Below are positions 39,401 through 48,868 of a stretch of DNA of 64,000 nt, in pieces. This stretch comes from Craspedostauros australis (Eukaryota; Bacillariophyta; Bacillariophyceae; Mastogloiales; Achnanthaceae). The DNA is taken from NCBI GenBank assembly GCA_026770025.1, contig JAMXDE010000011.1, positions 1,488,001-1,552,000 on the forward strand, written 5' to 3'. The notes under the pieces were generated by a model. That model was not told the DNA's origin, ran no database searches, and worked only from the letters and a program-made list of their open reading frames with translations. Within the stretch, counting starts at the first letter, position 1. Each line of letters starts with the position of its first letter. The position numbers and the translations under genes are program-made.

Positions 39401-40591
39401 AGATATATCCGCATTCGCGCTGTCCTCACGCTGCTCCTCCGGCATCGCATGCTTCACTGTTGTGGGATTGGCGCCTTCTGGACCATCCTCAACGGCTGCG
39501 GCATCGTCAAAGGGAGGGCCATTGCTTTGGGATATATCCAAGCGATGCGATTCCCCACCTGCATCTGAACTTGCACCTGTGCCATTCGAGTCATCCACAT
39601 CTACATTTGCATCCACATCCACATGCATGTTGACGCCGTCACGATGATTCACGTCGATTTGATCACCACTTCCAATGCGCTCCCGAAGTGACGTCTTTGT
39701 CTTCTCCACAGTCTCTCGAACGCGGCCGCCGGTCTGCCGAGCCGCTTGGAGGACGTTGGAGCGCAGCATTCTTCCCCGTTCCTGTGTCCTCTTTGCCGCG
39801 TCGGAGACCTTGCCGCGCAGCCGGTTCCCGAACATTGCAGCCTGCATGGGATTCTTGAATCGTCGAGAACTGCGGCTGCTGCTGGTGCTGCTTCTGGTGG
39901 GTCCACCATTGCGGAGGTCTGCTGCGTCTCCCGTGCTCACTTCTTGTCCACCGCCAGCATCGCCACCGCCAAAGTGCGATGCACCGTTGGAATCGTTGCT
40001 TGCGATCTCTTTTGACTGTGTTGGTCGTGTCGACGCGACTGTCTGCGCTGGCACCATGGTCACCAGGTCGGTTCCAGAATCAGGAACTTCCGATTGTCCA
40101 ACGTTGTGCGCCTGCCGTTTGTCGATCAACGCGGGTGAATCGCTTGGAGAATCTATGCTATCGACAATGGCAGCATCTTGCTTGATGCCGCCGCTGCTAT
40201 TCATTGGATCAGCTTCGTTCATGTCTTCGGCAACGCTTCGAGAAGGAGCCGCAGCGTCCTCTGACAAAGAAGCGGAATGGACGTCCTCCATGGCCTCCCT
40301 CGCCTTGTCAACTGCGTCTTCAAGTCTGAGGATCTCTTCACCAACAGTGAAGGATCGGAGAGTCGTGTCGCTGCGTTTCCACGATCCTTGTCTCTCTCGT
40401 TTGTTGACACAGGAGACGTTTCCCTTCACACCTGAAGGGAGATGGGAACGGATGACTACCGCTTCGCCCTTGCTCTTCCCTTTGTGTGTGGGTCGCAAGA
40501 CTCCCTTCCATTCATTTGTGTGCATTCGTGTGTATTCCAGCAACTCGAGCATCTTCAATTCGCTTCCATGCTCACGAAGCTGGGGGAACAT
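36416..40591 (-). CDS. Giant protein with two membrane helices and a C-terminal EDR2-C (DUF1336) domain
   Basis: Single exon of 1391 residues. Most of the protein is low-complexity and polar. It includes a degenerate repeat of Val-Asp-Ala-Asn (MHVDVDANVDVDDSN; VDVHANVDANGNSD) and repeated basic modules (KAAKGMMAAARALRAS, KAMVAVSSVAKAITAKSKHV, each followed by a K-M-KRR-like end). Near residues 905-960 are two hydrophobic stretches (VTIIFIIHCCLYSL; PAVVGMLLAAFAIGTTV). The C-terminus is the recognisable part: SVPTFIFNVMTQWGNILLYF, DDEYRRERLKIVPHLV and CCTVEVTVDLMSNHAIRGMA match the EDR2-C/DUF1336 pattern. That domain is found with PH and START domains in plant ENHANCED DISEASE RESISTANCE 2, which acts at lipid membranes. 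I see no clear START domain here. A lipid-contact or signalling role is inferred. Confidence 0.83.
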   Translation of the reverse strand: MFPQLREHGSELKMLELLEYTRMHTNEWKGVLRPTHKGKSKGEAVVIRSHLPSGVKGNVSCVNKRERQGSWKRSDTTLRSFTVGEEILRLEDAVDKAREAMEDVHSASLSEDAAAPSRSVAEDMNEADPMNSSGGIKQDAAIVDSIDSPSDSPALIDKRQAHNVGQSEVPDSGTDLVTMVPAQTVASTRPTQSKEIASNDSNGASHFGGGDAGGGQEVSTGDAADLRNGGPTRSSTSSSRSSRRFKNPMQAAMFGNRLRGKVSDAAKRTQERGRMLRSNVLQAARQTGGRVRETVEKTKTSLRERIGSGDQIDVNHRDGVNMHVDVDANVDVDDSNGTGASSDAGGESHRLDISQSNGPPFDDAAAVEDGPEGANPTTVKHAMPEEQREDSANADISANVDTKGLVDVHANVDANGNSDSEIESGMAAQETELELREGQNEMVDSSRRSQEAAATTDAESGMNDEALPALPPTPGDTIAEEPIPANRGVADIETEEIPGATIQASLPDNLRTKSDVSKAKEPPAPVRRPTTTRNAKSGTANTKKAAKGMMAAARALRASTSDVGKTMVRKMAKRRTASSDALDDVTEGAQDERSKIKLNRTSSTSQRPSALDANAPVCDSLLPATQMATSSNERNDVSADLDKLILEAPQQDATRIDPSTTTIHNDNVVQRKVSAADTGCEGKSTEMVGGNVDSKTFGVNEKQMKEAKKAMVAVSSVAKAITAKSKHVGKTIARRMNSKRMQSSSDVDDGILDRTTAKEVGNLAPPSPSASSPLSPSISPVCTQTQTRTKDKVTARDATEAVPQASPSAFTSTSTRTSPVLASRTHQTKSENSLRSISSTLLVPTDDMSSRRIASIQSVDTHGNRSRKQLDVTIIFIIHCCLYSLDQMIVHRHEIFHSAFPWPAVVGMLLAAFAIGTTVDTTTITVWFDRNVLGIAADPFMRGRQLSQARGTADIDDIDATAINRQAMGMQQNGNRFRRFASRVRRAHQRRQRSSQPIDSGAPRSPSTNQSDSPARMARNAGIVARLPPGIQMSLRRFNSGRAKAPQNGDRPRTDMDHPQDDDGDLISIDADISLGSYGVEEAKANQLCHQEDLTPFFELRGMDVFLSDDAEEEAGTHPFLIQNGLRSVPTFIFNVMTQWGNILLYFKMPDWVKDFDESLVEASTDDDRTRALKRFLKGDDEYRRERLKIVPHLVAAPLPIRMMAPKDSVFKMHHHDLVTTIYNQHGADATTNSCCTVEVTVDLMSNHAIRGMAGIMKRYIKNIALDLAIVIRQPNKTADQTPTTVETEGGGVGINVGANSGADVAVGAGACTGTEAEPSEAKFADAAHVSGAATPREPEAVLGLFCLKNLDVSLCEQKPERYEGVDPASIEQTEALLLQKYAEMARASPQ

Positions 40592-41256
40592 CCTTCCTCT
40601 CTCTCCCTTGACACCCAGCAGTCACGCACTGCAATCCGGCAACGGATTCGCCAATCGCAAACACGCCAACAGCAACTCCGTGCCTCTTTTTCACCCACAT
40701 TTTTTGTCGTGTTTGCGACCGCGTTCGCAGTTTTCATTCGTGATTCGGACAACACACCACCGATGGACTCGCACGGGCAGATTCAGTTCGTGACTGGGAG
40801 ATACCTACAAAAATGGCGCGAAGAAGGAACAACGCTGACATGATCCAACGGGATGTCAAAGAGGGAGGCCAAGCAGAACGGACGTACGCACAGAATAGTA
40901 CTCGGGCAGCACTCCTCCGCACGATCAGAGTGGAGTAGTCCTTACTCGTACGACTACTATAATCCATTGGGTAGAAGATGAGATGAAGGACATCAGATCA
41001 AAATAAGAAATACGAAGTAGATGTACCAATCAGATGTACCTATCAAGCATCCCGCCATTGTCATCATCCGCAGCAGCGTTGCCGACTTGCGAAGGGGGCC
41101 GCAACCCAGAACGATCTTCGCCACTTCGGAAAGACGCACCGCAACGCCAACTACCATGCGATTATACAGTAGTATGTGATCCAATAATGGGGGACGCAGA
41201 AGGCGTGCGTGATATCTATCGGACTAAACTATCCGTGCGGCGTGCGGACGTGCGCA
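40592..41256. other. Promoter region of the EDR2-C gene
   Basis: 665 bp between two minus-strand genes. Contains TACTCGTACGACTA at 40943-40956 followed by an AT-rich run. No gene recognised. Confidence 0.5.
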
Positions 41257-44200
41257 CTATTCATCACTTCCATCGGGCGTCGTCGCACCATGCAGATCAT
41301 TGAAGTGCTGTCTCAATATTTCAAACGAGATCTTGGGTCTTGCCTTCTCGCCGGCGTCAGGACTTGCATTGCCATCGAGGCCATCGCTTTCACCCTGGAC
41401 ACTGGCGTTGGTATTGGCATTGGCGCTAAAATCGATGCTACCATAACCCAGCCTGCCAAGGGCCTGGTACAAATCCGACAAGAAGTACCGATCGGTCCGT
41501 AGTGACGATGCTGATGCGACGATGTCATCCAGCACGAAGCAGATCAACGATATCCATTGCGTCGAGCTGCGCGGAACCAGCGCGATCGCTTTGTGGTGCG
41601 GAGGAATCGATCTGGGATGGAAATACCTTGCGGACCGCACGATCGCCCGCACACCTTCGTTCCTGGCGCGCAGACCGAGCTTCTTGCGCTTGGCCATTTC
41701 TTCGATGGCGAGCTGCAGTTCGTCCAGGTGGAACGACTTGTCGCCCCAGAACAGCAGTTTCCGCGCGAGCTGGTAGCCGACGGTCTTCTTGAGGTGCCAG
41801 TACCGACTCTCCATCCACTCGATGGGTGCGACGCCGCACAGCTTCGCTGAGTCGTCCACGATGTCTCGGAGCTTGGTGAGTTGATCGACCCCTTGGGCTC
41901 CTGTGACTGCCTTCATCGCGATGGAGGCCAGGTTCTCCGACGCGCATCCCCAGCCACCAGCATCTTGGTACAGCTTCATCACCTGATTCCATTCTTCCTG
42001 TGTCGCAAAGTACTCCGCGAGGAACACATACATGCCCGGCGTCTTCTGGCTGCCATCCAAGCTGATGTACAGCTGCAGCGCGTCGTCCGCCCGCCCCTTG
42101 GCAAGCAGCACCTCGATGCTGGAAGACAGAACAGCCCTGGGCACTGCCTCGGTGCCTTCCACTAAAATGCTCTCCACCTCGTCTATTTTCTGGCTGCTGT
42201 CTCTGCGATTGGTCATCCAACGCTGGGCGTTGATCTTTTCCGCGGCCAGAATGTCCACGTTCTCCAAATCGCTGAATGCAATGGGACCAGTGCTGGTGCC
42301 GACGTCGGTGGTGGGATCGGTGCTGTTCGCATTAGAACGCCTACATGCTTTCGAAAACCGCAGAATGGACTGGATGGACTCGGCGAGTGTAGAACTGTTG
42401 CCATCCTTCGTCAGCGCCTGACCCACCCATTCATACAGCAACAGCGCGTTCTCAGGCTGCCGCGAGACCGTGGAGGCTCGCATTGCAGATGCTAGCGCCG
42501 AGTACAGAATTGCACGGACTCGTGGTGACTTTATCAACGCTGGATTCGCTTCGATGACGTCTAACATCGAAGTGAAGCGGTGCATGTGCCGACTGGCGCT
42601 TTCCCATGAATTCCCCACCGGCTTGCGATCGTACCGAGCCATGCGCTGCTTGAGGGTTTCGCAGTATTCATCCGTCGCTTCTGTCGCCACAACGAAGCCT
42701 TTCTCCTTCAAGTGGTCGTACATGGAGAACGCCTGTTCGTGGCAACGCAGCAAGCAGAGAGATGCCATCGTCGGCAGCAGCACGGACATGGGATCCGATA
42801 GCTTCGACATCGAGTTCCACAGCGAAGCCTCCAGTGGCGATTCGAGACCGCCTGTTGCATGGGTGGAACTGACATTCTTGTACTGCGGTTGCCGCGATAG
42901 CTGCATGTCCAGAAGCCGGAGGCAGAACATGCCAACGCCACCCTTGTAGGCCGCGTTGCATGTGTGAAGGATGCAGGCGATTCCTTGCGTGAGCGCGTGC
43001 AGCTCGTCACGCTGCGTGGATCGCGACGTGTCCTGCGGTGAGGCACGAAACGAGTCGCTGGCAGATGCCAGCACCATCCTGGACGGCACCAACACAGATC
43101 TGCCCTCGTCCAATCGATCAAGAACCGTGACGAAGAGCAAGACTGCGTCTTGCCAGTTCCTGTCCTGTTCGCAAGCCGCCAGTGTGCCCAAAAAAGCGTC
43201 CATGCTGATGGGTACATCCAAATCAAGCGCGTCATGGAACAATCGCACCGCCGTGGCGCTCTGATCGAATTCGGAACCGCACGATCGCATCCCCAAATCC
43301 CGTAGCAGGGGGTCCATGCGGTCGCTGGAACCGCCCCATTGCCATTCCTCTTGCTGGGAAATGGCCTCGCTCAATAGCTGGAAGAGGGACCAGGCCTGCT
43401 GCTTGTCACCGGACTGAATGCACGCCAGCATCATGGCAGGCACGATGTCATCAGAAAACTCGTCTGCCAGAGCACTCGCGTTGTCTTGCCAAAGTTGCAG
43501 CAGTCCCTGGGCTTCATTCGCATGCGCAAGCGCACTGCCTGCCGCCAGCAAATACGTCCGTCGATCTTGTGCCGCCACCATGTGCAGACAGCGCACTCCG
43601 TCCAATACCCGTTCCGCTGCTTCCGTCGATGGTGGGACCACGGCTTCTGCCGTGCTCTCCTCTGTGATCGGTGCTTCGGCCACATCGCCATCATGCTGTG
43701 CTTGCGGTTGGTATTGTGATTGCTGTTCTTGTTGCTGATTAGGGTTAGGGTTGCTGTCAATGTTCTTGTTGCCGTGGTACATCGCGATGGCGTACAAGCC
43801 CATCGGGTTGTTGACGTCAATAGCGACAGGATTGTGACCGGCCTCAGGATCGATCTGCTTCAGGAACAGGGAGCTGGCATCTTCCCACCGTTCTTCCCGA
43901 AGCGCGATTTGGATGGCGGCATTGTACTGTGTTTGGCTCAGATCGAGATTCCAATCATCTTGCATCGTCCTGAGCACCCGCTTGCAGAAGGCGTGGATGG
44001 AGATGCCATGCTCCTGGAGTTGGGCGGTGGGCGGCACGTAGGTCGAATAGATCCACAAGATGATGTCGCAGAAACTGGAGAGAGTCTTGCCATGCTTTCC
44101 GGATGGGTTGAGCCTTCCAGATTCGACAGATCCTACCAACGAATCGAATAAGGTGTTTGTGTCGACTAGTAGCTGGAACCGTTGCTTGAGGTCGGCGTCG

Positions 44201-44727
44201 CTGAGTGACTCACTTGCCGCCGATACAGAAGATGACAGTGGCGGCAATGATGATGATGTCGATGACGAAGCTTCTGATGATATGGCTGTGCCTGCGGTTG
44301 TCGGTGCAGAAGCTTGGTCAAAGATGGATGGCAACGGCCGAACTTTGGACAATGCCAGTGATGAGATCGACTTGAGCTTTTGCGTGGCCTCGTTCAACGT
44401 CAGCGGTTGGGACCGCAGCGATTTGCTTGCGTCTCCGCTGGGACTGGATTGCTGCTGAGGTCTACGTTCGCGCCCGTTCCACTGTTTCTGGTTGCGTGCG
44501 GAGGAATCCGAACCATTCTCGTTTGACGTGCTCAGCCAACGCCGCCGTAGCATCGATGATGCGGTTGGCGTTGCCGTGGGGATCAAGCGAGGCGAGCGAC
44601 TGCGAAGATCCCAGTGGCTTGACCGAAGCTGCGAGTCAAGATGGCAGACGCTTGAAGGAGCATTCGGAGCCGGCCGAAGGCAACGTGCTCTGCCCCTCCA
44701 AAGCGCATGTCGGTTGGCTCTGATCAT
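41257..44727 (-). CDS. Large probable mitochondrial helical-repeat protein (PPR-like)
   Basis: Single exon of 1156 residues from ATG 44727; the frame further upstream has only a GTG. The N-terminus is Arg-rich and amphipathic (MIRANRHALWRGRARCLRPA, then MLRRRWLSTSNENG), a good mitochondrial presequence with a plausible R-x-STS cleavage site. The rest is alpha-helical with paired helices ending in small loops, for example TQYNAAIQIALREERWEDAS, MDAFLGTLAACEQDRNWQDA and SIEVLLAKGRADDALQLYIS. These resemble PPR or related organellar RNA-binding repeats, but I cannot assign the exact repeat class. A Gln/Asn-rich insertion lies near 43690-43760. The likely role is organelle RNA processing or translation, by inference from targeting and repeats only. 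Confidence 0.72.
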   Translation of the reverse strand: MIRANRHALWRGRARCLRPAPNAPSSVCHLDSQLRSSHWDLRSRSPRLIPTATPTASSMLRRRWLSTSNENGSDSSARNQKQWNGRERRPQQQSSPSGDASKSLRSQPLTLNEATQKLKSISSLALSKVRPLPSIFDQASAPTTAGTAISSEASSSTSSSLPPLSSSVSAASESLSDADLKQRFQLLVDTNTLFDSLVGSVESGRLNPSGKHGKTLSSFCDIILWIYSTYVPPTAQLQEHGISIHAFCKRVLRTMQDDWNLDLSQTQYNAAIQIALREERWEDASSLFLKQIDPEAGHNPVAIDVNNPMGLYAIAMYHGNKNIDSNPNPNQQQEQQSQYQPQAQHDGDVAEAPITEESTAEAVVPPSTEAAERVLDGVRCLHMVAAQDRRTYLLAAGSALAHANEAQGLLQLWQDNASALADEFSDDIVPAMMLACIQSGDKQQAWSLFQLLSEAISQQEEWQWGGSSDRMDPLLRDLGMRSCGSEFDQSATAVRLFHDALDLDVPISMDAFLGTLAACEQDRNWQDAVLLFVTVLDRLDEGRSVLVPSRMVLASASDSFRASPQDTSRSTQRDELHALTQGIACILHTCNAAYKGGVGMFCLRLLDMQLSRQPQYKNVSSTHATGGLESPLEASLWNSMSKLSDPMSVLLPTMASLCLLRCHEQAFSMYDHLKEKGFVVATEATDEYCETLKQRMARYDRKPVGNSWESASRHMHRFTSMLDVIEANPALIKSPRVRAILYSALASAMRASTVSRQPENALLLYEWVGQALTKDGNSSTLAESIQSILRFSKACRRSNANSTDPTTDVGTSTGPIAFSDLENVDILAAEKINAQRWMTNRRDSSQKIDEVESILVEGTEAVPRAVLSSSIEVLLAKGRADDALQLYISLDGSQKTPGMYVFLAEYFATQEEWNQVMKLYQDAGGWGCASENLASIAMKAVTGAQGVDQLTKLRDIVDDSAKLCGVAPIEWMESRYWHLKKTVGYQLARKLLFWGDKSFHLDELQLAIEEMAKRKKLGLRARNEGVRAIVRSARYFHPRSIPPHHKAIALVPRSSTQWISLICFVLDDIVASASSLRTDRYFLSDLYQALGRLGYGSIDFSANANTNASVQGESDGLDGNASPDAGEKARPKISFEILRQHFNDLHGATTPDGSDE

Positions 44728-46089
44728 AATGGCCTCCTGCTGCGGCCTGCGCTGTTCCACTCAACTCCACTCCCCTCCTGCCCTACTTCCTGGCAAGCGC
44801 ACTGTGGCAATGGGCTCCTTGTTGATTCTGGAGCTGATGCATCGGTTGCTTGCTTGGTTGGAATGGTTGCGCTCGGTCCGAATGTGACTGGTATGTACTA
44901 TATAATAGTCTACGAGTACATATGTTCCTCTGCGACTTCGTCGATGCTGATTGTGCCAACATCAACAATGGCGATAGGTAACACTTTCAACAACGTACCA
45001 CACACTCACGGCGGCCACAAATCCAAATCAACGCGTTTTCGCCTGATCTGAGTTGTTGCCACGACACACGCACAACTAAAAAGAGAGTGAGTTGTTTTCG
45101 ACAACGATGGTTGGAACGAATGAAGTCTACCGTTTTAATATGGCAAATATATAGTTTGTACGTCATCTGCGTCACATGGCTCGTGGAACACATATTAGGT
45201 CTGTCCATAGGTAAATGGCAAAAGCGAACGATTCTCCGATGTGAACAAAGACAAGGAATACCCGTGTCACACCTGTCCAATAACGTCACGTGACACAATT
45301 TACCGTGACATCCATTTCGTTTCTCGTTTCTCATTTCGTGTCGCTGCCATCCATGTACACGGACAAAGAAGAAGTAACGGACACGGAATTCCGAAGATGG
45401 TTGTGTCATGTCGTGTCGGAGTGATGCAGAACTCTTTCCCGAAAAGCGGACAAGTGGAGAGTGCCTGTTGTTGACGCTCTGTTGACGTGATCGTTCCATC
45501 TGATGACGTCACGAGGCCTCCTCGGCAAATCACAACCACAATTTTCACAAATTCCGAATCTGTCCCACGATTCTGGCGTTGTTCTGTGGAATGACACGGA
45601 GTCTTGGCATGGTCATTGGGAAGAAACCGGATGCTGTTGGAGGTGGTGTGAGTGCATGAGTCTTCGAGTGCGTGAGCGTGGGCGTGAGGCTTCGCTGATG
45701 GACGGATGTCATCCTCAAATGGACATCCCTAGCCTTGGTGCATACTCTGGAGGCCACCCAGCATCATTTAGTCTTACCATTGAGTTGAGTTGAATAGAGT
45801 TGAGCAGAGCACCACGCTTGTTGATGCAACATACGAGCACCATAGAGCGTGCAATACTGTACGACTACTTGTTCCAGCTCGTACCACACTCGTGAATTCT
45901 TCTGGCATTGTATTGGAGCGGCTATTCCGAGCGAGAAGGACGCGGCAGTTGTGGACGGCAAAGGCAGGCCTTGTTGCCATCACCATTGCTGCTCCTGAAG
46001 TGGCGGTAACCTGCCAATAACTTGTATCACACACTCGAGCACACGACTGCTGGAGAAGACCCTCGCCGCTTCACATTGCCAGATGCATC
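44728..46089. other. Divergent gene-free region
   Basis: 1.36 kb between outward-facing genes. Contains TACGAGTACA at 44911-44920 after an AT-rich run, and a GTCACGTGAC palindrome near 45286-45295. No gene with family support. Confidence 0.5.
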
Positions 46090-48446
46090 ATGCCCCTGGG
46101 TCAAGGCTGGCTGAATGCTTGGGTGAAGGTGAACTCGAAGCATGTGGTGTTTCCACCCTCACAATCATCCGTCTCGTCTCACAGCGATCAGCGCAACGTT
46201 CAGGATGGCACCGCAAACAGCAGCAACGCGGATCAGAGCGACAGCGGTCACAGGCGGCAGTCTCAGTTCAACGCGCCCGCGACACCGCCGTCCAGCAGCA
46301 GCGCTACGCATTCCACCTCCAGTTCTCTTGCGCACGTGACGACGCCGCGACGGCTGAGCGGTCGGAAGATGAGACGACTGCAGCAGAGGAGGTTTTCGAC
46401 GGCAGCATCGAGACGCAAGGGAAGAATAAAGGAATCAAGAGCCTCCATTTCTGCCACCGGGACGAGAAACCAAAAGAGCCTGTCCCTCGGCAGTACAGAC
46501 GACCTGATGTGGAATCAGACCGACCACACGGGAGAATCGGCACTCCAAAGCCTCTCGCAAGATATGATGGAGGAGGACGATCATGATCATGATCATGATA
46601 TTGACGATAATGACGATAATGACGACGTCGTTCACATTAACGACAGTCACAACAAGAACCAAGATGTGGTAAGGAATGAAGCAGCGGCAACATTTCGACA
46701 GCCGCAAGAATCGCAACAGCAAAAAATGAGAGAACAGCAAAAGCAGCACCAGCAATATGAAGCACAGGAACCGAAGCGGCAGCAGCGACATTCACAAGAT
46801 CGACAACAGCAGAAGAAGCAACAGCAACCACTCCAGCAACAACCGCAACGACAACGACAAGGAAAGCAATCGCGACAAAACGCACCACCTGTACCAAATG
46901 AGGAGTCGTCGCTGAGCTTCGTCACAGGATTTTTCGGTGCGAATATCGATCAGCACCATTCCACTGCACGCCTTGGCCAGGCCAATAAAAACGCCAGGCC
47001 GAACCACGCATCACAAAATCAGCGGATTGCTGGCAGTTCCTCATCCGTCGCATCACGCGGGGTCAATTCAGAGCCATCCAGGGTTCGCCAAGCGCGCGCG
47101 GATGGGAGAACCCAGCAGAGCGGCAAGAAGACGGAGTCATCCTTTCTGTCGCCAAAATCCGGTAGCCGTCTGTCGCTTCGATTTCCATTTGTAGATGCCC
47201 CGGCTCCCTGCATGAAGTGCGAAAAGCTGGAGCATGATCTCGAACAGAGCCGTGAAGACCTGGAGGTTGTCCGGAATCTTGCACTGCAATACGAGGCGTC
47301 GCTACGGGACAGTCATGATGCTGCTGCGAGCGGAGCTGCGAGCGAGGATTCGACGAACACATCGTTCACGCCGATAACATCTGCACCCGCTTCGTTATCA
47401 CTCGCACAACAATCTGAAGCCGCCGCACCGCCGTCATCGTCGTCAATAAAGCCAATGATGCCAATGATGCCAGTGGTCGCAACAACCGAGAGTGCGCAGG
47501 TCGTGGAAAGTAACGATGATCAGCAGGACCACATCCAAATGATGACACTGCAAATGGCAAGAATGGCAGCAGAGCACAAGCGGGAGATCCAAGCATTGAC
47601 AGCAGAAAAGGTGAGGATGTTCGTGAAGCCTGATCAGGAGCGATGCATGCTCATGCAAGTTCGTGATCACGACACTTTGGATGCATATCTGCAAGGCAAT
47701 GATGCGGCGTGGTTCTCCTGGTTTGGGATCTGCATGCACCAATAAATTCCATGTCTTCTGTTCATGTGCTCGTTCCTCACACCCATATTTCTCATTCCAT
47801 CATGGGGCCAACATCTAATCATATGCAATCCCTTGCAATACGCTGATATCTTCACGTACTGCACTCGCAGATGCGATGGCAGCAGGAGATGCAGCCAAAG
47901 CTGCAGCAGTACTCCACGCTGTGCAAGGAATTGGACGAAGAGGCATCGATGAGGAACGAAGAGGTGATCGGATTGCATGACGAGTTGGAAAAGGTGCAGC
48001 TCGAACGTGATATGTTGGCGACAGATAACGAGAAGCTCAAATTCCGCGTGCAGCAGCTGGAGACCCATCAATCGGACAACATTCTGCTCAAAGCCAAGCT
48101 GGAACAGTACGAAGATTGTGGCATCGACCATGCCGACAAAAGCATCCGGCAGCGCGATTCCGTCATCGCAGAACTCATGATGCGGCTGCAGACCATGATG
48201 AAGACCATTCACACCGAACGCGACCAACACCTGCAACGGCGGCAGATCATCTTCAGCAACGTCAACGTGACGGAATCGATGGAGGTGGACTTGCGCAAGA
48301 CACGGGCATCGTTGCGAGAGGCCGAAGCGACGATGGAGCAAATGAAGTTGGATCACCATCGCAAAGAATTGGAATGGATTCGGCAGGTGGAGCGATTGCA
48401 ACGGCGATCGGAAGGGCCGTCGTCGGAAATGGAATCGGATGGATAG
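46090..48446 (+). CDS. Coiled-coil protein with low-complexity N-terminus
   Basis: Two exons, 46090-47610 and 47871-48446 (phase 0, donor GTGAGG, acceptor CTCGCAG), encoding 698 residues. The first 350 residues are Ser/Thr-, Gln- and Asp/His-rich, with a poly-Gln-like section around 46690-46880 (QQKKQQQPLQQQPQRQRQ). From about residue 375 (CMKCEKLEHDLEQSREDLEV) and through exon 2 the protein is a long coiled coil: DEEASMRNEEVIGLHDELEK, LATDNEKLKFRVQQLETHQS. No enzymatic domain is visible. The short block MPLGQGWLNAWVKVNSKHVV at the start looks conserved and may be a separate motif. A scaffold, centrosomal or trafficking role is possible but unproven. The exon join is well supported because the heptads continue across it. 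Confidence 0.78.
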
Positions 48447-48868
48447 TGCAGTAGAGTAGAGCACACTTACAACACATGGAGTACACAGTCTATACCTCCC
48501 TCTCTGTTTCTGGAAAGAGAGAGAGAGAGAGAGACAACGAAGGAGAAAGGGAGAGACACAGAGACAGTAGAAGAATACAGCATTATAGAATGGAAGACTG
48601 AATGGTGATCCATGCTGCGCTCTCAAAGATATCGTAATGAGTGTCTATCGACGTGAATGTCAGCCTGTACGTTCTTATTTTTATGATTCTGATTAATTCT
48701 GTTGCTCCCACATGCTCTGTTCATGGGGGTTTCGGTCCGTCCTGTTTGGAATGGATTGGATTCGATTGGAGTTGTAGTACTGTGCGCTCTCGAGTGAAGT
48801 TGAGTGGACAGATTGGACCATTGCGAGCATCGTGACGCAACGAAGCCCTTCGTCTCGTCGTCTTTTTT
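48447..48868. other. Convergent 3' region
   Basis: 422 bp between the coiled-coil gene and CDH1. A GA microsatellite lies near 48515-48533. Nothing else seen. Confidence 0.5.

Noticed and set aside
43735-43750. Telomere-like TTAGGG pair (TTAGGGTTAGGG)
   Set aside because: Only two units, inside a coding frame encoding a Gln/Asn-rich stretch; not evidence of a telomere or chromosome fusion.
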